NCBI RefSeq assembly: GCF_028993575.1
Contig: NZ_CP118615.1
Coordinates: 5,795,001 to 5,859,000, forward strand
DNA: 64,000 bases
Source of the DNA: Micromonospora cathayae
GTDB taxonomy: Bacteria; Actinomycetota; Actinomycetes; Mycobacteriales; Micromonosporaceae
Direction of reading: 5' to 3'
Both the position numbers and the translations under genes were made by a program. How positions within the stretch are numbered: the stretch's first letter is position 1; the number at the start of each line of letters is the position of its first letter. Shown here in pieces: positions 51,511 through 60,100 of the stretch. The notes below the pieces were generated by a model. That model had not been told where the DNA came from. It did no database searches and worked only from the letters and a program-made list of their open reading frames with translations.

Positions 51511-52889
51511 GCCGACGCCTCCCGGAACCGCCGCGAGCCCTCGGCGATGCGGTCCACCAGTTGCTCGGCCTCGTCGCCGGTGGTCACCAGCGGCGGCGCG
51601 ATCCGCATGGTGGGGAACACGTACCGCTGCCCGCGCGAGCGGCGGCCCGCGCCGGCCATGAACTCCACGTACGCGCCGGACCGGATCACGTGCCGGCGCA
51701 GGTCGTCCAGGCGGGCCGCGGCGGCCTCGGTCAGTTCGAGCCCGTGCATCACCCCGACGCCGCGGGCCTCCCGGTAGAGCTCGGGGAAGCGGTCCACGAG
51801 CCGGTGCCGCAACAGTTCGCCCAACTGCTCGCCGAGGGTGGCGGAGTGCTCCAGCAGCTTGTCGTTGACCATCAGCTGGATGCCGTCGCGGAGGACGGCG
51901 CAGGTGAGTGGACGCAGGTCCGAGGTGGCGACCGCGCCGGAGGAGCGGACGGTCAGCGACCGGCGGGCGATCACCATGGAGGTGGACAGCACGCCCATGC
52001 CGACGCTCTTGCCGATGACGGTGATGTCGGTCGGGACGGGGCCGTCGTCGTCGGTCATCGCGAAGAAGGCGCCGCTCTTGGCGAAGGTGAGCACCTCGTC
52101 GGCGACGAGCAGGGCACCGTGGCTGCCGCAGAGCCGGGCCAGGCCGCGCAGGTAGCCCGGCGGCGGCAGCAGGATGCCCGCGTCGCCCTGGATCGCCTCC
52201 ACCACCACCGCGAGCACGCGGTGGCCCCGGTCACCGAAGTAGTCGGCGAGGACCTGGGGATCGCCGAAGGGCACGTGTTCGACGGTCACCCCGTACGGCT
52301 TCCCGGTTTCCTGGGCGGGCAGCCCGACCCGGTAGTGGCGTCGGTTGAGCAACGGCACCAGGCCGCTGGTCCACCCGTGCCAGGCGCCCTCGAACGCCAC
52401 GATGATGTCGCGTTCCTCCTTGCCGGGGACCGGTCGGAGGGTGCGCTGGTCGAACCGGGACTCCAGCACCATCCGGAGCGCCAGTTCCATCCCCTCCGAG
52501 CCGGAGTTGCGTCCGCTGACGTGGTACGCGTCGCCCGGGAAGGTGTCGGCCCAGAGCCCACCCGGGCCGAACAGCTCGTACAGCAGGTGGGACCGTTCCA
52601 GCGAACCCAGTTCGTCGGTGGCGTACCCCACGTCGGTGAGCGCCCGGTCGAGGATGCCCCGCACGGCCGGGTGGTTGGCGCCCAGGCAGGCGCTGGCGTA
52701 CCCGCCACTGGCGTCGATCACGTCGAAGGTGGTTCCGGCCCGTTCGCCCTCCAGTTCGGCCAGGCGCTGGTGCACACCCTGGCCGCCGAGGACCGCGAAG
52801 GGCTGCCGGTGGGTGCCGTAGTGGTTGAGGTGGATGTCCCGGCCCTGGAGCAGGATCGACAGGGCGTCGGCGCTCAGCCGCTCGGTCAC
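51507..52889 (-). CDS. Class III PLP-dependent aminotransferase
   Basis: 460 residues from the GTG at 52889 (GTGA overlap with the ACP gene). PLP site: GRNSGSEGMELALRM, Asp in LLVADEVLTFAKSG and Schiff-base Lys in TVIGKSVGMGV. The GSA-aminomutase/omega-aminotransferase group transfers amino groups to aldehydes or ketones, sometimes on carrier-bound substrates. Directly after the ACP gene, so a beta-keto or aldehyde group of an ACP-bound chain, or allysine from the divergent lysine operon, are possible acceptors. Confidence 0.9.
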   Translation of the reverse strand: MTERLSADALSILLQGRDIHLNHYGTHRQPFAVLGGQGVHQRLAELEGERAGTTFDVIDASGGYASACLGANHPAVRGILDRALTDVGYATDELGSLERSHLLYELFGPGGLWADTFPGDAYHVSGRNSGSEGMELALRMVLESRFDQRTLRPVPGKEERDIIVAFEGAWHGWTSGLVPLLNRRHYRVGLPAQETGKPYGVTVEHVPFGDPQVLADYFGDRGHRVLAVVVEAIQGDAGILLPPPGYLRGLARLCGSHGALLVADEVLTFAKSGAFFAMTDDDGPVPTDITVIGKSVGMGVLSTSMVIARRSLTVRSSGAVATSDLRPLTCAVLRDGIQLMVNDKLLEHSATLGEQLGELLRHRLVDRFPELYREARGVGVMHGLELTEAAAARLDDLRRHVIRSGAYVEFMAGAGRRSRGQRYVFPTMRIAPPLVTTGDEAEQLVDRIAEGSRRFREASA

Positions 52890-53140
52890 GCGGCGACCCC
52901 CTGGAGACGACGCACCAGGTCGGCGACGGTGCGTACGCTCTGGAACGCCTCGGGCGTGAAGTCCTCGTCGGAGATCTGGACCCCGAACTGGTCCTCGCAC
53001 TGGACCCGCAGCTCGACGAACCCGAGGGAGTCCAGCCCGTAGACGTTGCGCAGGCTGCCGTCGAGGTCGATCTGATCCGCCGGCGTCTCGACGAAGAGAT
53101 CGGTTTCCATGATCTTGCGGATGGTGTTCTCGATGCTCAC
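52886..53140 (-). CDS. Acyl carrier protein
   Basis: 84 residues from the GTG at 53140, chosen because CGGAGG lies 4 bp upstream and the domain starts here. GLDSLGFVELRVQCED contains the phosphopantetheine Ser (Asp-Ser-Leu), followed by QISDEDFTPEAFQSVRTVADL, a typical helix III-IV. Needs a PPTase encoded elsewhere. First gene of the nine-gene minus operon, all genes of which overlap or nearly touch. Confidence 0.92.
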   Translation of the reverse strand: MSIENTIRKIMETDLFVETPADQIDLDGSLRNVYGLDSLGFVELRVQCEDQFGVQISDEDFTPEAFQSVRTVADLVRRLQGVAA

Positions 53141-53817
53141 GATGCCTCCGTCGGTCGTGATTGCAGGAATGGGCAGATACGTGCAGCCGTTGATCTCGCA
53201 CCATGCACCGTCACGCGGATTACCAACGCCGGTAAAACGCGCGACAAAGACGTACAGAACTGCTGATCCACGCATTGGAGCACGCTTCGGCGCCCACCTT
53301 GATCATGCAGTCAGGTGAGCTGGCGCCCTACTCGGGCCATGCGTGATGAAGTGCGGCAATCATGCGTACTTCCGCCTGCGGAAGGCCACCTGCCGGCGGG
53401 AGGGCAGGGCTCAGGCAGCCGATCTGTGCCGCAGGGCAGGCGGGTCAGCCACCCCGTGCGACTCGGATAAACTACGCAAGGTTACCTCCCCGTGACTCTT
53501 GCCGCCCACCACTATCCAGACCGGACAGTGCGCTGTCAACCCGCGACAATCTGTCGATCAAGAAGCGCCGGCCAGGCCCCGGTGGACCGGTTCAGACAGC
53601 CCTTCATCGGGCCGCGAGGTCGGGTTGATGCATTGACGAACGTCCGTGTAGTCTGTGGCCCGTCCAATATCACCTACAGTGTCGGTGGACCCGCTGATCC
53701 GATGCTGGTGGATGGCGACACCCCGGCTCAAAGCGTGAACGTTCCCTGGCGTCCGGAGCAATGGTGATCTTCCTCGAATCCCGGCGGACGCGTCCCTCAA
53801 GGTTTGGATGCCTGCGA
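53141..53817. promoter_or_regulatory. Divergent promoter region between the ACP operon and the lysine-metabolism operon
   Basis: 677 bp without a credible gene; lower GC than the flanks, especially 53200-53260 and 53460-53760. A 16-bp palindrome CTTCCGCCTGCGGAAG at 53369-53384 (7-bp half-sites) is the best operator candidate. For the plus operon, TTGATG (53625-53630) with TAGTCT 18 bp on (53649-53654) is a possible promoter. Small open frames here have no ribosome-binding sites. Confidence 0.45.
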
Positions 53818-54921
53818 ATGGTGCGATCAGCGGACGCCGTGGTTGTCGGCGGCGGCGTCATCGGAGTCAGCACGCTCTACCACCTCGCCGCCCGCGGCGC
53901 CCGCGACGTGGTGCTGCTGGAGCGGGACACCCTCGGCAGCGGCTCCACGGCCGCCGCGGCCGGCGGCTTCCGGGCCCAGTTCTCCGACGAGGTGAACATC
54001 CGGCTCGCGCTGCGCTGCATCGACGCATACCAGCGCTTCCAGGCCGAGTTCGACATCGACATCGGGTTCCGCCAGACCGGCTACCTCTTCCTCCTCCGCG
54101 CCGAGGAGGAGCCGCACTTCCGCACCGCGCTGCGACTGCAACAGTCGATGGGCGTGCCGGCCCGGATCGTGCCGGTCGACGAGGCGCTACGACACGTCCC
54201 CGGCACGAGCCCCGACGGCCTGTCCGCCGCGACGTACTGCCCGATCGACGGGCTCGCCACCCCGCACGCCGTCGTCCAGGGATACGCCGCAGCCGCCCGC
54301 CGGCTCGGCGCGCGCATCGTCCAACACGAGGCGGCCCGGGAGATCCTGGTGCGGGACGGTCGCGTGGTGGGCGTACGCAGCGCACAGGGCGAGATCGCCA
54401 CCCCCCTGGTGGTGCTCGCCAGCGGCGTCTGGTCCCCGGAACTGGCCCGCACCGCCGGGATCGACCTGCCGGTGACGGCCGAACGGCGCTTCGTGCACTA
54501 CGTCGCCTCCGACGGCGGACTGCCCGAGCGCACGCCGCTGACCATCGACTTCGCCACCGGGCTCTACTTCCACCGCGAGGGTGCCGGCCTGATCGTGGGC
54601 GGGCCCTGGGCGACACCCGAGGAACTGGCCCCGGTCGCCGTACAGCGGTTGCCCTTCCTCGCCGACCTGGGCGTGGCGAACACCTGGTCGGGCCTGTACG
54701 AGATGAGTCCGGACCACAACGCCCTGGTGGGACGGTGCGACGAACCGGCGGGTCTGCTCTACGCCACCGGCTTCTCCGGGCACGGCTTCCAGCAGGCACC
54801 CGGCATCGGCGAGTACCTCGCCGACCTCGCCCTGGACCGGGAACCCGAACTCGACCTCTCGGCGCTGTCCCTGCGCCGCTTCACCGACCAGCTGTCCCGT
54901 CCCGAACTCCACGTCGTGTAG
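53818..54921 (+). CDS. FAD-dependent amino acid oxidase (DAO/glycine- or sarcosine-oxidase-like)
   Basis: 367 residues from the ATG at 53818, right before the FAD-binding AVVVGGGVIGVSTLYHLA; an ATG 57 bp upstream is open but adds a non-family leader. Further motifs: LGSGSTAAAAGGFRAQ, YCPIDGLATPHAVVQGY, LASGVWSPELA, and C-terminal YATGFSGHGFQQAPGIGEYLA, as in MSOX/GlyOX/proline-dehydrogenase-beta families. Oxidises a primary or secondary amine to an imine. Beside saccharopine and ketimine-reductase-like genes, likely substrates are lysine-derived amines such as pipecolate or saccharopine. Confidence 0.88.
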   Translation: MVRSADAVVVGGGVIGVSTLYHLAARGARDVVLLERDTLGSGSTAAAAGGFRAQFSDEVNIRLALRCIDAYQRFQAEFDIDIGFRQTGYLFLLRAEEEPHFRTALRLQQSMGVPARIVPVDEALRHVPGTSPDGLSAATYCPIDGLATPHAVVQGYAAAARRLGARIVQHEAAREILVRDGRVVGVRSAQGEIATPLVVLASGVWSPELARTAGIDLPVTAERRFVHYVASDGGLPERTPLTIDFATGLYFHREGAGLIVGGPWATPEELAPVAVQRLPFLADLGVANTWSGLYEMSPDHNALVGRCDEPAGLLYATGFSGHGFQQAPGIGEYLADLALDREPELDLSALSLRRFTDQLSRPELHVV

Positions 54922-54933
54922 AAGGCCCGACCG

Positions 54934-55890
54934 ATGCGCTTCCTCGACGCCACCGCCATCGAGCGGCTCCTCGACCCGCAGACCGCCTACGACTCGCAAC
55001 GGGAGGCGTTCCACTGCCTCGGATCGGGCCTCGCCGACCTGGCGGAACGGCTCATCCTCGCCGGTACCGACGGGGACGCGCTCGCCTTCTGCTACGCGGC
55101 CCGGCTACGTCCCGGGACGCCGGCGGTGTGCAAGTTCGGCGCGGTCGCCCCGGACAACAGCCGGCTCGGCCTGCCGAGCGTGCACGCCCAGATCCTGGCC
55201 CTGCACCCCCGTACCGGCCAGCTGATCGCCGCCTTCGACGGTGAGGCCGTCACCACCCTGCGCACCCCGGCGGCGACCGCCGTCGCGGTGGACCACCTCG
55301 CCGCGCCCGGCCCGCGGACCCTCGCCGTGCTCGGCTGCGGCGTGCAGGGACGCGCGCACGTACGCGCGCTCGCCGGGCGGGTGTCCCGCGTGCTGCTCTG
55401 GGACCATCGGCCGGGCCGGGCCGCGGAAACCGCCGACCGGCTCGCCCCCGAGGTGCCGGTGCCGGTCTCGGCGGCACCCTCCGCCGCCGCGGCGGTCGGT
55501 GCCGCCGAGATCGTGGTGACCTGCACGACCAGCAGCACCCCGGTGCTGCGGGGCGAGTGGGTCACCGACGGGGCCACCGTGGTCAGCGTCGGCTCCTTCG
55601 CGCCGGACCGGTCCGAAGTGGACCGGGCCCTCGTGCGACGGGCCGGCGCGGTGGTCGTCGACCACGTTCCCACCGGGCTGCGCCAGGCCGGCCCCGTCGT
55701 GGGTGCCGTGGCCGCCGGCGACCTGGCCCCCGATACGCTGATCGGTCTCGGCGACGTGGTGGCCAACGGCCGGCAGGCCCGCGCCGACCGGCACACCATC
55801 GTCTACTACAACAGCGTCGGCCTCGGCGTACAGGACGCCGCCGCCGTCAACGCGATGCTGGCGGCGCAGACGCGGCAGGAGCAGGTCTGA
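54934..55890 (+). CDS. Ornithine cyclodeaminase / mu-crystallin family (ketimine reductase-like)
   Basis: 318 residues. Family motifs: RLGLPSVHAQILALHPRTG, EAVTTLRTPAATAVA and the NAD(P) fold TLAVLGCGVQGRAHVRAL. Members either cyclise ornithine/lysine to proline/pipecolate or reduce cyclic ketimines such as piperideine-2-carboxylate. The lysine-type saccharopine enzymes next door favour six-membered-ring chemistry (pipecolate) by inference. AAGG precedes the ATG; stop overlaps the next gene (TGATG). Confidence 0.9.
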   Translation: MRFLDATAIERLLDPQTAYDSQREAFHCLGSGLADLAERLILAGTDGDALAFCYAARLRPGTPAVCKFGAVAPDNSRLGLPSVHAQILALHPRTGQLIAAFDGEAVTTLRTPAATAVAVDHLAAPGPRTLAVLGCGVQGRAHVRALAGRVSRVLLWDHRPGRAAETADRLAPEVPVPVSAAPSAAAAVGAAEIVVTCTTSSTPVLRGEWVTDGATVVSVGSFAPDRSEVDRALVRRAGAVVVDHVPTGLRQAGPVVGAVAAGDLAPDTLIGLGDVVANGRQARADRHTIVYYNSVGLGVQDAAAVNAMLAAQTRQEQV

Positions 55891-56963
55891 TGAGCAACAC
55901 CGTACGACTGTGGGTCCGCCACGAGACCAGATCGACCGAGCGTCGCACGCCGGTCACCCCCGACGACGCACGGCGGCTCGTCGCCGCCGGTCTCGACGTC
56001 ACCGTCGAGGAGTCACCACAGCGGATCTTCCCGCTGCGGGAGTACCTCGACGCGGGCTGCACCGGGGCACCGGCGGGCAGTTGGCCCGACGCGCCCCCGG
56101 ACACCGTCGTCGTCGGGCTGAAGGAACTCCCCGACCAGCCGGCGGCGCTGACCCACCGGCACGTCTACTTCGGCCACGCCTACAAGGGGCAACGCGGCGC
56201 GGCGGAACTGCTGCGCCGCTTCGCCGCCGGCGATGGCGCGCTACTGGACCTCGAATACCTCGTGGACGACGACGGACGCCGCCTCGCCGCCTTCGGCTAC
56301 TGGGCCGGCTACCTCGGCGCCGCCCTCGGGGTGCTGCACCTGGCCGGTGAACTCGACGTCCCGCTGGCGCCGCTGCGGCGGTCGGACCTCGACGAGAGGC
56401 TGCGCCGCAGCGCCAAGACCGGCGAACCGCCCCGGGCCCTGGTCATCGGCGCCCTCGGCCGCTGCGGGCGGGGCGCCCGGTCCGCCCTGGCCGTCGCCGG
56501 GATCACCCCGACCTGCTGGGACCTGGCGGAGACGACGAACCTGGACCGGGCCGCGCTGCTCGACCACGATCTGCTGGTCAACACCGTGCTCAGCACCGGC
56601 CCGGTGGAACCGTTCCTCACCACCGCCGACGTCGACCGCCCGGACCGGCGGCTGACCCTGGTCGCCGACGTCACCTGCGACGTCGGCTCGCCGTACAACA
56701 CGTTGCCCATCTACGACCGGACCTCCACCTGGGACCAGCCCGTCCTCCGGTTGCGCGCCACCGGGCCGGTGCTGGACGTCATCGCGGTGGACAACCTGCC
56801 GTCGCTGCTGCCCCGCGAGGCCAGCGACGCCTTCTCGGCCGACCTGCTGCCGCACCTGCTGTCGCTGGCCGGTCCGACCGCGGCGACCTGGCGGCGGTGC
56901 GAACGGGTGTACCGGGAGACCTGCCGGACGTACGGAATCGAAGTGGAGGAAGTCGATGGCTGA
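55890..56963 (+). CDS. Saccharopine dehydrogenase, LYS1-like (NAD, lysine-forming/-using)
   Basis: 357 residues from the ATG at 55890 (CAGGAG upstream). N-terminal AlaDh/PNT-like domain: RHETRSTERRTPVTPDDARR, GLKELPD, FGHAYKGQRG. Second domain with VIGALGRCGRGAR (Rossmann) and the diagnostic VDNLPSLLPREASDAFS near residue 300. The enzyme interconverts lysine + 2-oxoglutarate and saccharopine. Actinomycetes make lysine by the DAP route, so a dedicated copy here serves lysine conversion. Overlaps the next gene by 8 bp. Confidence 0.9.
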   Translation: MSNTVRLWVRHETRSTERRTPVTPDDARRLVAAGLDVTVEESPQRIFPLREYLDAGCTGAPAGSWPDAPPDTVVVGLKELPDQPAALTHRHVYFGHAYKGQRGAAELLRRFAAGDGALLDLEYLVDDDGRRLAAFGYWAGYLGAALGVLHLAGELDVPLAPLRRSDLDERLRRSAKTGEPPRALVIGALGRCGRGARSALAVAGITPTCWDLAETTNLDRAALLDHDLLVNTVLSTGPVEPFLTTADVDRPDRRLTLVADVTCDVGSPYNTLPIYDRTSTWDQPVLRLRATGPVLDVIAVDNLPSLLPREASDAFSADLLPHLLSLAGPTAATWRRCERVYRETCRTYGIEVEEVDG

Positions 56964-58119
56964 ACGGATCCCGGCGAGTGGTCGGGTGCACTGGGTCGGC
57001 GCGGGGCTGTCCACCGGCAGTGGCCTGGGTGTGCTGTGCGACCAGGCCGACCAGGTCCTGTTGTGGCACCGTACCGTCGAGCGTGCCGAGGAACGGCTGG
57101 CCGCGCTCGGCCTCGCCGGCCGGGCCACCCCGCGTGCCTTGGACGGTGACGCGTTGGCCGACGCACTGGAACCGGGCGACGTGGTGGTGTCCATGCTGCC
57201 CGCCGACCACCATCCGGCGTTGCTGCGGCTCTGCCTCGCCTCAGGGGCGCACTTCGCCTGTTCGAGCTACGTCTCCGAGCCGATCGCCGCGGAGTCCGCG
57301 GCGGCGGCGCGCCACGGCATCGTGGTCCTCGCCGAATCGGGGGCCGACCCGGGCATCGACCACCTGTTCGCGCACAAGCTCGTCGCGCAGGCACGGGCGG
57401 AACTCGGGGACGGCCCCGCCACGGTCGCCTTCACCTCCTACTGCGGTGGCCTGCCGGCCGTCCCGAACGACTTCCGGTACCGCTTCAGCTGGTCGCCGCG
57501 GGCGGTGTTGACCGCGCTGCGGGCACCGGGGCGGTACATCGAAGCCGGGGTGGAACGGGTCGTCGCCCACCCCTGGGAGGCCACCCGCCCGCACCTGGTG
57601 GCCGGCGAGTCCTTCGAGGCGTACCCGAACCGGGACAGCGTCCCCTTTCTCCGGCAGTACGCCCTGCCACCGCACTGGCGGCCGGAGACGTTCATCCGCG
57701 GCACCCTGCGGCTCGCCGGCTGGCGCGACGCGTGGGCACCGGTCTTCGAGACGTTGCGCGCCGGCGACCCGCAGCAGATCGGGAAACTGGCCGACGACCT
57801 CGGTGACCGGTACCCGATGACCGGGGACGACCGGGACCGGCTGGTCCTCGCGGTCACCCTGGACGTCCACGCGGCGCACGGCGGGACCTGGTCCGGACAG
57901 TACCTACTCGACGTCGTCGGCGACGACCGGGAGAGCGCGATGGCCCGGTGCGTGTCGCTGCCGTTGGCCTTCGGGGTGACCGGGATCATCACCGGCCGGA
58001 CCCCGGCCGGACTGCACCGGGCCGCCGAGGAGATCGAGGAGATCGACCGGTGGCTCGACTTCCTCGGCCGGCACGGCGTGGTCGGGTCGAGCCGGATCGG
58101 CGGGACGACCCGCCGGTAG
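56956..58119 (+). CDS. Saccharopine dehydrogenase, LYS9-like (glutamate-forming)
   Basis: 387 residues, start ATG with GGAGG 6 bp upstream. N-terminal HWVGAGLSTGSGLGVLCDQ (Rossmann), VSMLPADHHPALLRLCLASG, SSYVSEPI, AESGADPGIDHLFAHKLV, then SYCGGLPAVPNDFRYRFSWSP: the saccharopine reductase/LYS9 pattern. Splits saccharopine to glutamate and allysine (2-aminoadipate semialdehyde), or reverses this. With the LYS1-like enzyme it forms a complete Lys-to-allysine module. The 3' 216 bp are antisense to the WYL regulator's tail. Confidence 0.9.
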   Translation: MAERIPASGRVHWVGAGLSTGSGLGVLCDQADQVLLWHRTVERAEERLAALGLAGRATPRALDGDALADALEPGDVVVSMLPADHHPALLRLCLASGAHFACSSYVSEPIAAESAAAARHGIVVLAESGADPGIDHLFAHKLVAQARAELGDGPATVAFTSYCGGLPAVPNDFRYRFSWSPRAVLTALRAPGRYIEAGVERVVAHPWEATRPHLVAGESFEAYPNRDSVPFLRQYALPPHWRPETFIRGTLRLAGWRDAWAPVFETLRAGDPQQIGKLADDLGDRYPMTGDDRDRLVLAVTLDVHAAHGGTWSGQYLLDVVGDDRESAMARCVSLPLAFGVTGIITGRTPAGLHRAAEEIEEIDRWLDFLGRHGVVGSSRIGGTTRR

Positions 58120-59154
58120 CAGCGCCGGCGGTGTGCCGGACACCGCGAGCCGGCCGACGGCGGTGCCGGCCGGCTCCGGCGCGGGTGGGGTTTCCGGCGC
58201 GGGCGGGAGCGCCGCGCCGAAACGGGCCGCGACCGCCGCCACCGCGGCGCGTAGTTCGGCGCCCTCCTCGACGACGAAGTCGAACGGTACGGTGGCGAGC
58301 CACTCCTGCGCGTACATCGCGGGATTCCGGGTGCTGCCGACCAGCACACACCGGTCGCCGGCCGGCTCGAGGCGGCCCATCGGCGGGCGGATCCACGGTG
58401 CCACCTTCTCCCGTGGCGCGTCGAACACCACCCGGGTGGGGTACCTCCAGCCGGTGCCGAGGTTCGCCTCGACGGCGGCGACCGGATCCAGGTCGTCGGG
58501 CGGTGGGAAACCGTGCGGGGTGCGCCGGGTGGCCCGGATCCGGTCGATCCGGTAGGTACGGACCGCTTCCGCGCGATGGGAATGGCACAGCAGGTACCAG
58601 CGGCCGTACCGCACCACGACCGCCCACGGGTCGACCTCGGCGTCCCGTTCCTCGCCGCGTTCGCTCCGGTAGGTGACCACGACGCGACGCCGGTCGGCGA
58701 CGGCGGCGACCAACGCGCTCATGATCGCGGGATCGGGGCGGGCCGCGCGCCGGTCCGGGGCGGCCGAGACGTGCGCCCGCAGCGCCGCCGCCTGCCGTCC
58801 GACGCGCTCGGGGAGGGCCCGGATGACCTTGCCGAGCGCCGAGCCGACCAGGTCGTCGGCGTCGATCGCGGCCGGTTGCCCGTCGAGGACGGCCATCACC
58901 AGGCCGAGCGCCTGCTCCTCGGTGAAGTAGACCGGTGGCAGCCGGGTGCCCCGGCCCAGCCGGTAGCCCCCGTACGGGCCACGGGCCGACTCGACGGGGA
59001 TGCCGGCCTCGCGGAGGATGCCGACGTAGCGCCGCGCGGCCCGCTCCGTCACGCCCAGGGCCGAGGCGAGCTGGTCGGCGGTGGTGCCGGGACGGGCCTG
59101 CAGGATCTCGAGGGCGCGCAGGGCCCGCGCGGTCGGGCTCGGACCGGTCGACAC
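57904..59154 (-). CDS. WYL-domain transcriptional regulator with an extended tail
   Basis: 416 residues from a GTG. N-terminal HTH_11: RALRALEILQARPGTTADQLASALGVTERAARRYVGILREAGIPV, then the wing GPYGGYRLGRG; WYL domain about 145-215 (RRRVVVTYRSERGEERDAEVDPWAVV, GRWYLLCHS, RTYRIDRIR) and a WCX-like region to about 325. The last 70-90 residues are Pro/Ala-rich, and the final 72 codons are antisense to the saccharopine reductase gene, which is unusual; an original stop may have been lost. Likely controls the divergent hydrolase gene. Confidence 0.85.
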   Translation of the reverse strand: MSTGPSPTARALRALEILQARPGTTADQLASALGVTERAARRYVGILREAGIPVESARGPYGGYRLGRGTRLPPVYFTEEQALGLVMAVLDGQPAAIDADDLVGSALGKVIRALPERVGRQAAALRAHVSAAPDRRAARPDPAIMSALVAAVADRRRVVVTYRSERGEERDAEVDPWAVVVRYGRWYLLCHSHRAEAVRTYRIDRIRATRRTPHGFPPPDDLDPVAAVEANLGTGWRYPTRVVFDAPREKVAPWIRPPMGRLEPAGDRCVLVGSTRNPAMYAQEWLATVPFDFVVEEGAELRAAVAAVAARFGAALPPAPETPPAPEPAGTAVGRLAVSGTPPALLPAGRPADPARPDHAVPAEEVEPPVDLLDLLGGPVQSGRGPAGDDPGHPEGQRQRHAPGHRALPVVADDVE

Positions 59155-59173
59155 GAGGTGCAGAGTACCGGAA

Positions 59174-59208
59174 GCCGATCGTCCGGAATCGGCTCTAGGT
59201 TGATCGCA
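59174..59208. promoter_or_regulatory. Operator and leaderless promoter between WYL regulator and hydrolase
   Basis: Inverted repeat GCCGAT-N8-ATCGGC at 59174-59193. TAGGTT (59196-59201) is a -10 element whose start point would fall on the A of the hydrolase ATG at 59208, i.e. a leaderless transcript. The repeat overlaps the -35 zone, so binding could repress or activate. Confidence 0.5.
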
Positions 59209-59891
59209 TGACCGGAGAACAGATCGTGCTCGTGGGTGGGCTGTGGCTGGACGCGTCGGCGTGGAGCGGCGTGGCGGCCGAACTGACGGAACGGGGCCGT
59301 CACGCGGTACCGGTGACCCTGCCGGGTCAGGGCGACGGGCGTACCTCGGCGACCCTCGCCGACCAGGTCGACGCGGTGCTCGCCGCCGTGGACGCCGGGC
59401 CCGGCGGTTCGGTGGTGGTGGGGCACTCCGCCGCCTGCACGCTGGCCTGGATGGCGGCCGACGCGCGGCCCGGCCGGGTGACCAGGGTGGTGCTGATCGG
59501 CGGGTTCCCGTGGGGCGACGGGCGGCCGTACGCGGACCTCTTCCCGATCGTCGACGGCGTGATGCCGTTCCCCGGCTGGGAGCCGTTCGACGGGGCGGAC
59601 GCGGCGGACCTGGACGAGCCGGCGCGGCAGGCGTTCGCGGCGGCGGCGGTCCCGGTACCCGTGGGTGTGGCCAGGGGGGTGGTGCGGCTGACCGACGAGC
59701 GGCGGTTCGACGTACCCGTCGTGGTGGTGTGCCCCGAGTTCACGCCGGCCCAGGCACGTGAGTGGATCGCCGCGGGAGACGTGCCCGAGCTGGCCCGGGC
59801 GAGACACGTCGACCTGGTCGACATCGACTCCGGCCACTGGCCGATGATCACGCGTCCGGCGGAGCTGGCGGCGATCCTGGCGACGGTCTAG
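59208..59891 (+). CDS. Alpha/beta hydrolase
   Basis: 227 residues. IVLVGGLWLDASAWSGVAAEL begins the fold; nucleophile Ser in VVVGHSAACTLAW, an acid near VVVCPEFTP, and His in DIDSGHWPMITRP. Small esterase/peroxidase-like hydrolase, substrate unknown. No ribosome-binding site; the start appears leaderless (see the -10 element ending 7 bp upstream). Divergent from a WYL regulator by 53 bp. Confidence 0.88.
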   Translation: MTGEQIVLVGGLWLDASAWSGVAAELTERGRHAVPVTLPGQGDGRTSATLADQVDAVLAAVDAGPGGSVVVGHSAACTLAWMAADARPGRVTRVVLIGGFPWGDGRPYADLFPIVDGVMPFPGWEPFDGADAADLDEPARQAFAAAAVPVPVGVARGVVRLTDERRFDVPVVVVCPEFTPAQAREWIAAGDVPELARARHVDLVDIDSGHWPMITRPAELAAILATV

Positions 59892-59997
59892 CCACCTCCC
59901 CGACGATCGGGCCGGTGGTGGCCGGTGCGTCGCGCCGGGCGGCGACCGTCCGCCTCGACGTGCTGCCCGGGAGACACCGGCTGCCGGAGGGACAGCG

Positions 59998-60036
59998 GTG
60001 ACGCCGGCACCACCGGGTCGGTGGTGCCGGCGTCAC
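59998..60036. terminator. Bidirectional hairpin terminator
   Basis: Perfect 17-bp stem (59998-60014 with 60020-60036) and a 5-nt loop between the convergent hydrolase and pectate lyase genes. No U-tract. The rest of 59892-60100 shows no gene. Confidence 0.75.
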
Positions 60037-60100
60037 CGTCACGGCACCGTCCCTGGCGTCGGGGCGGTGGCCTCGTCGGAGAGCACCCGGGTGGCTTCGG

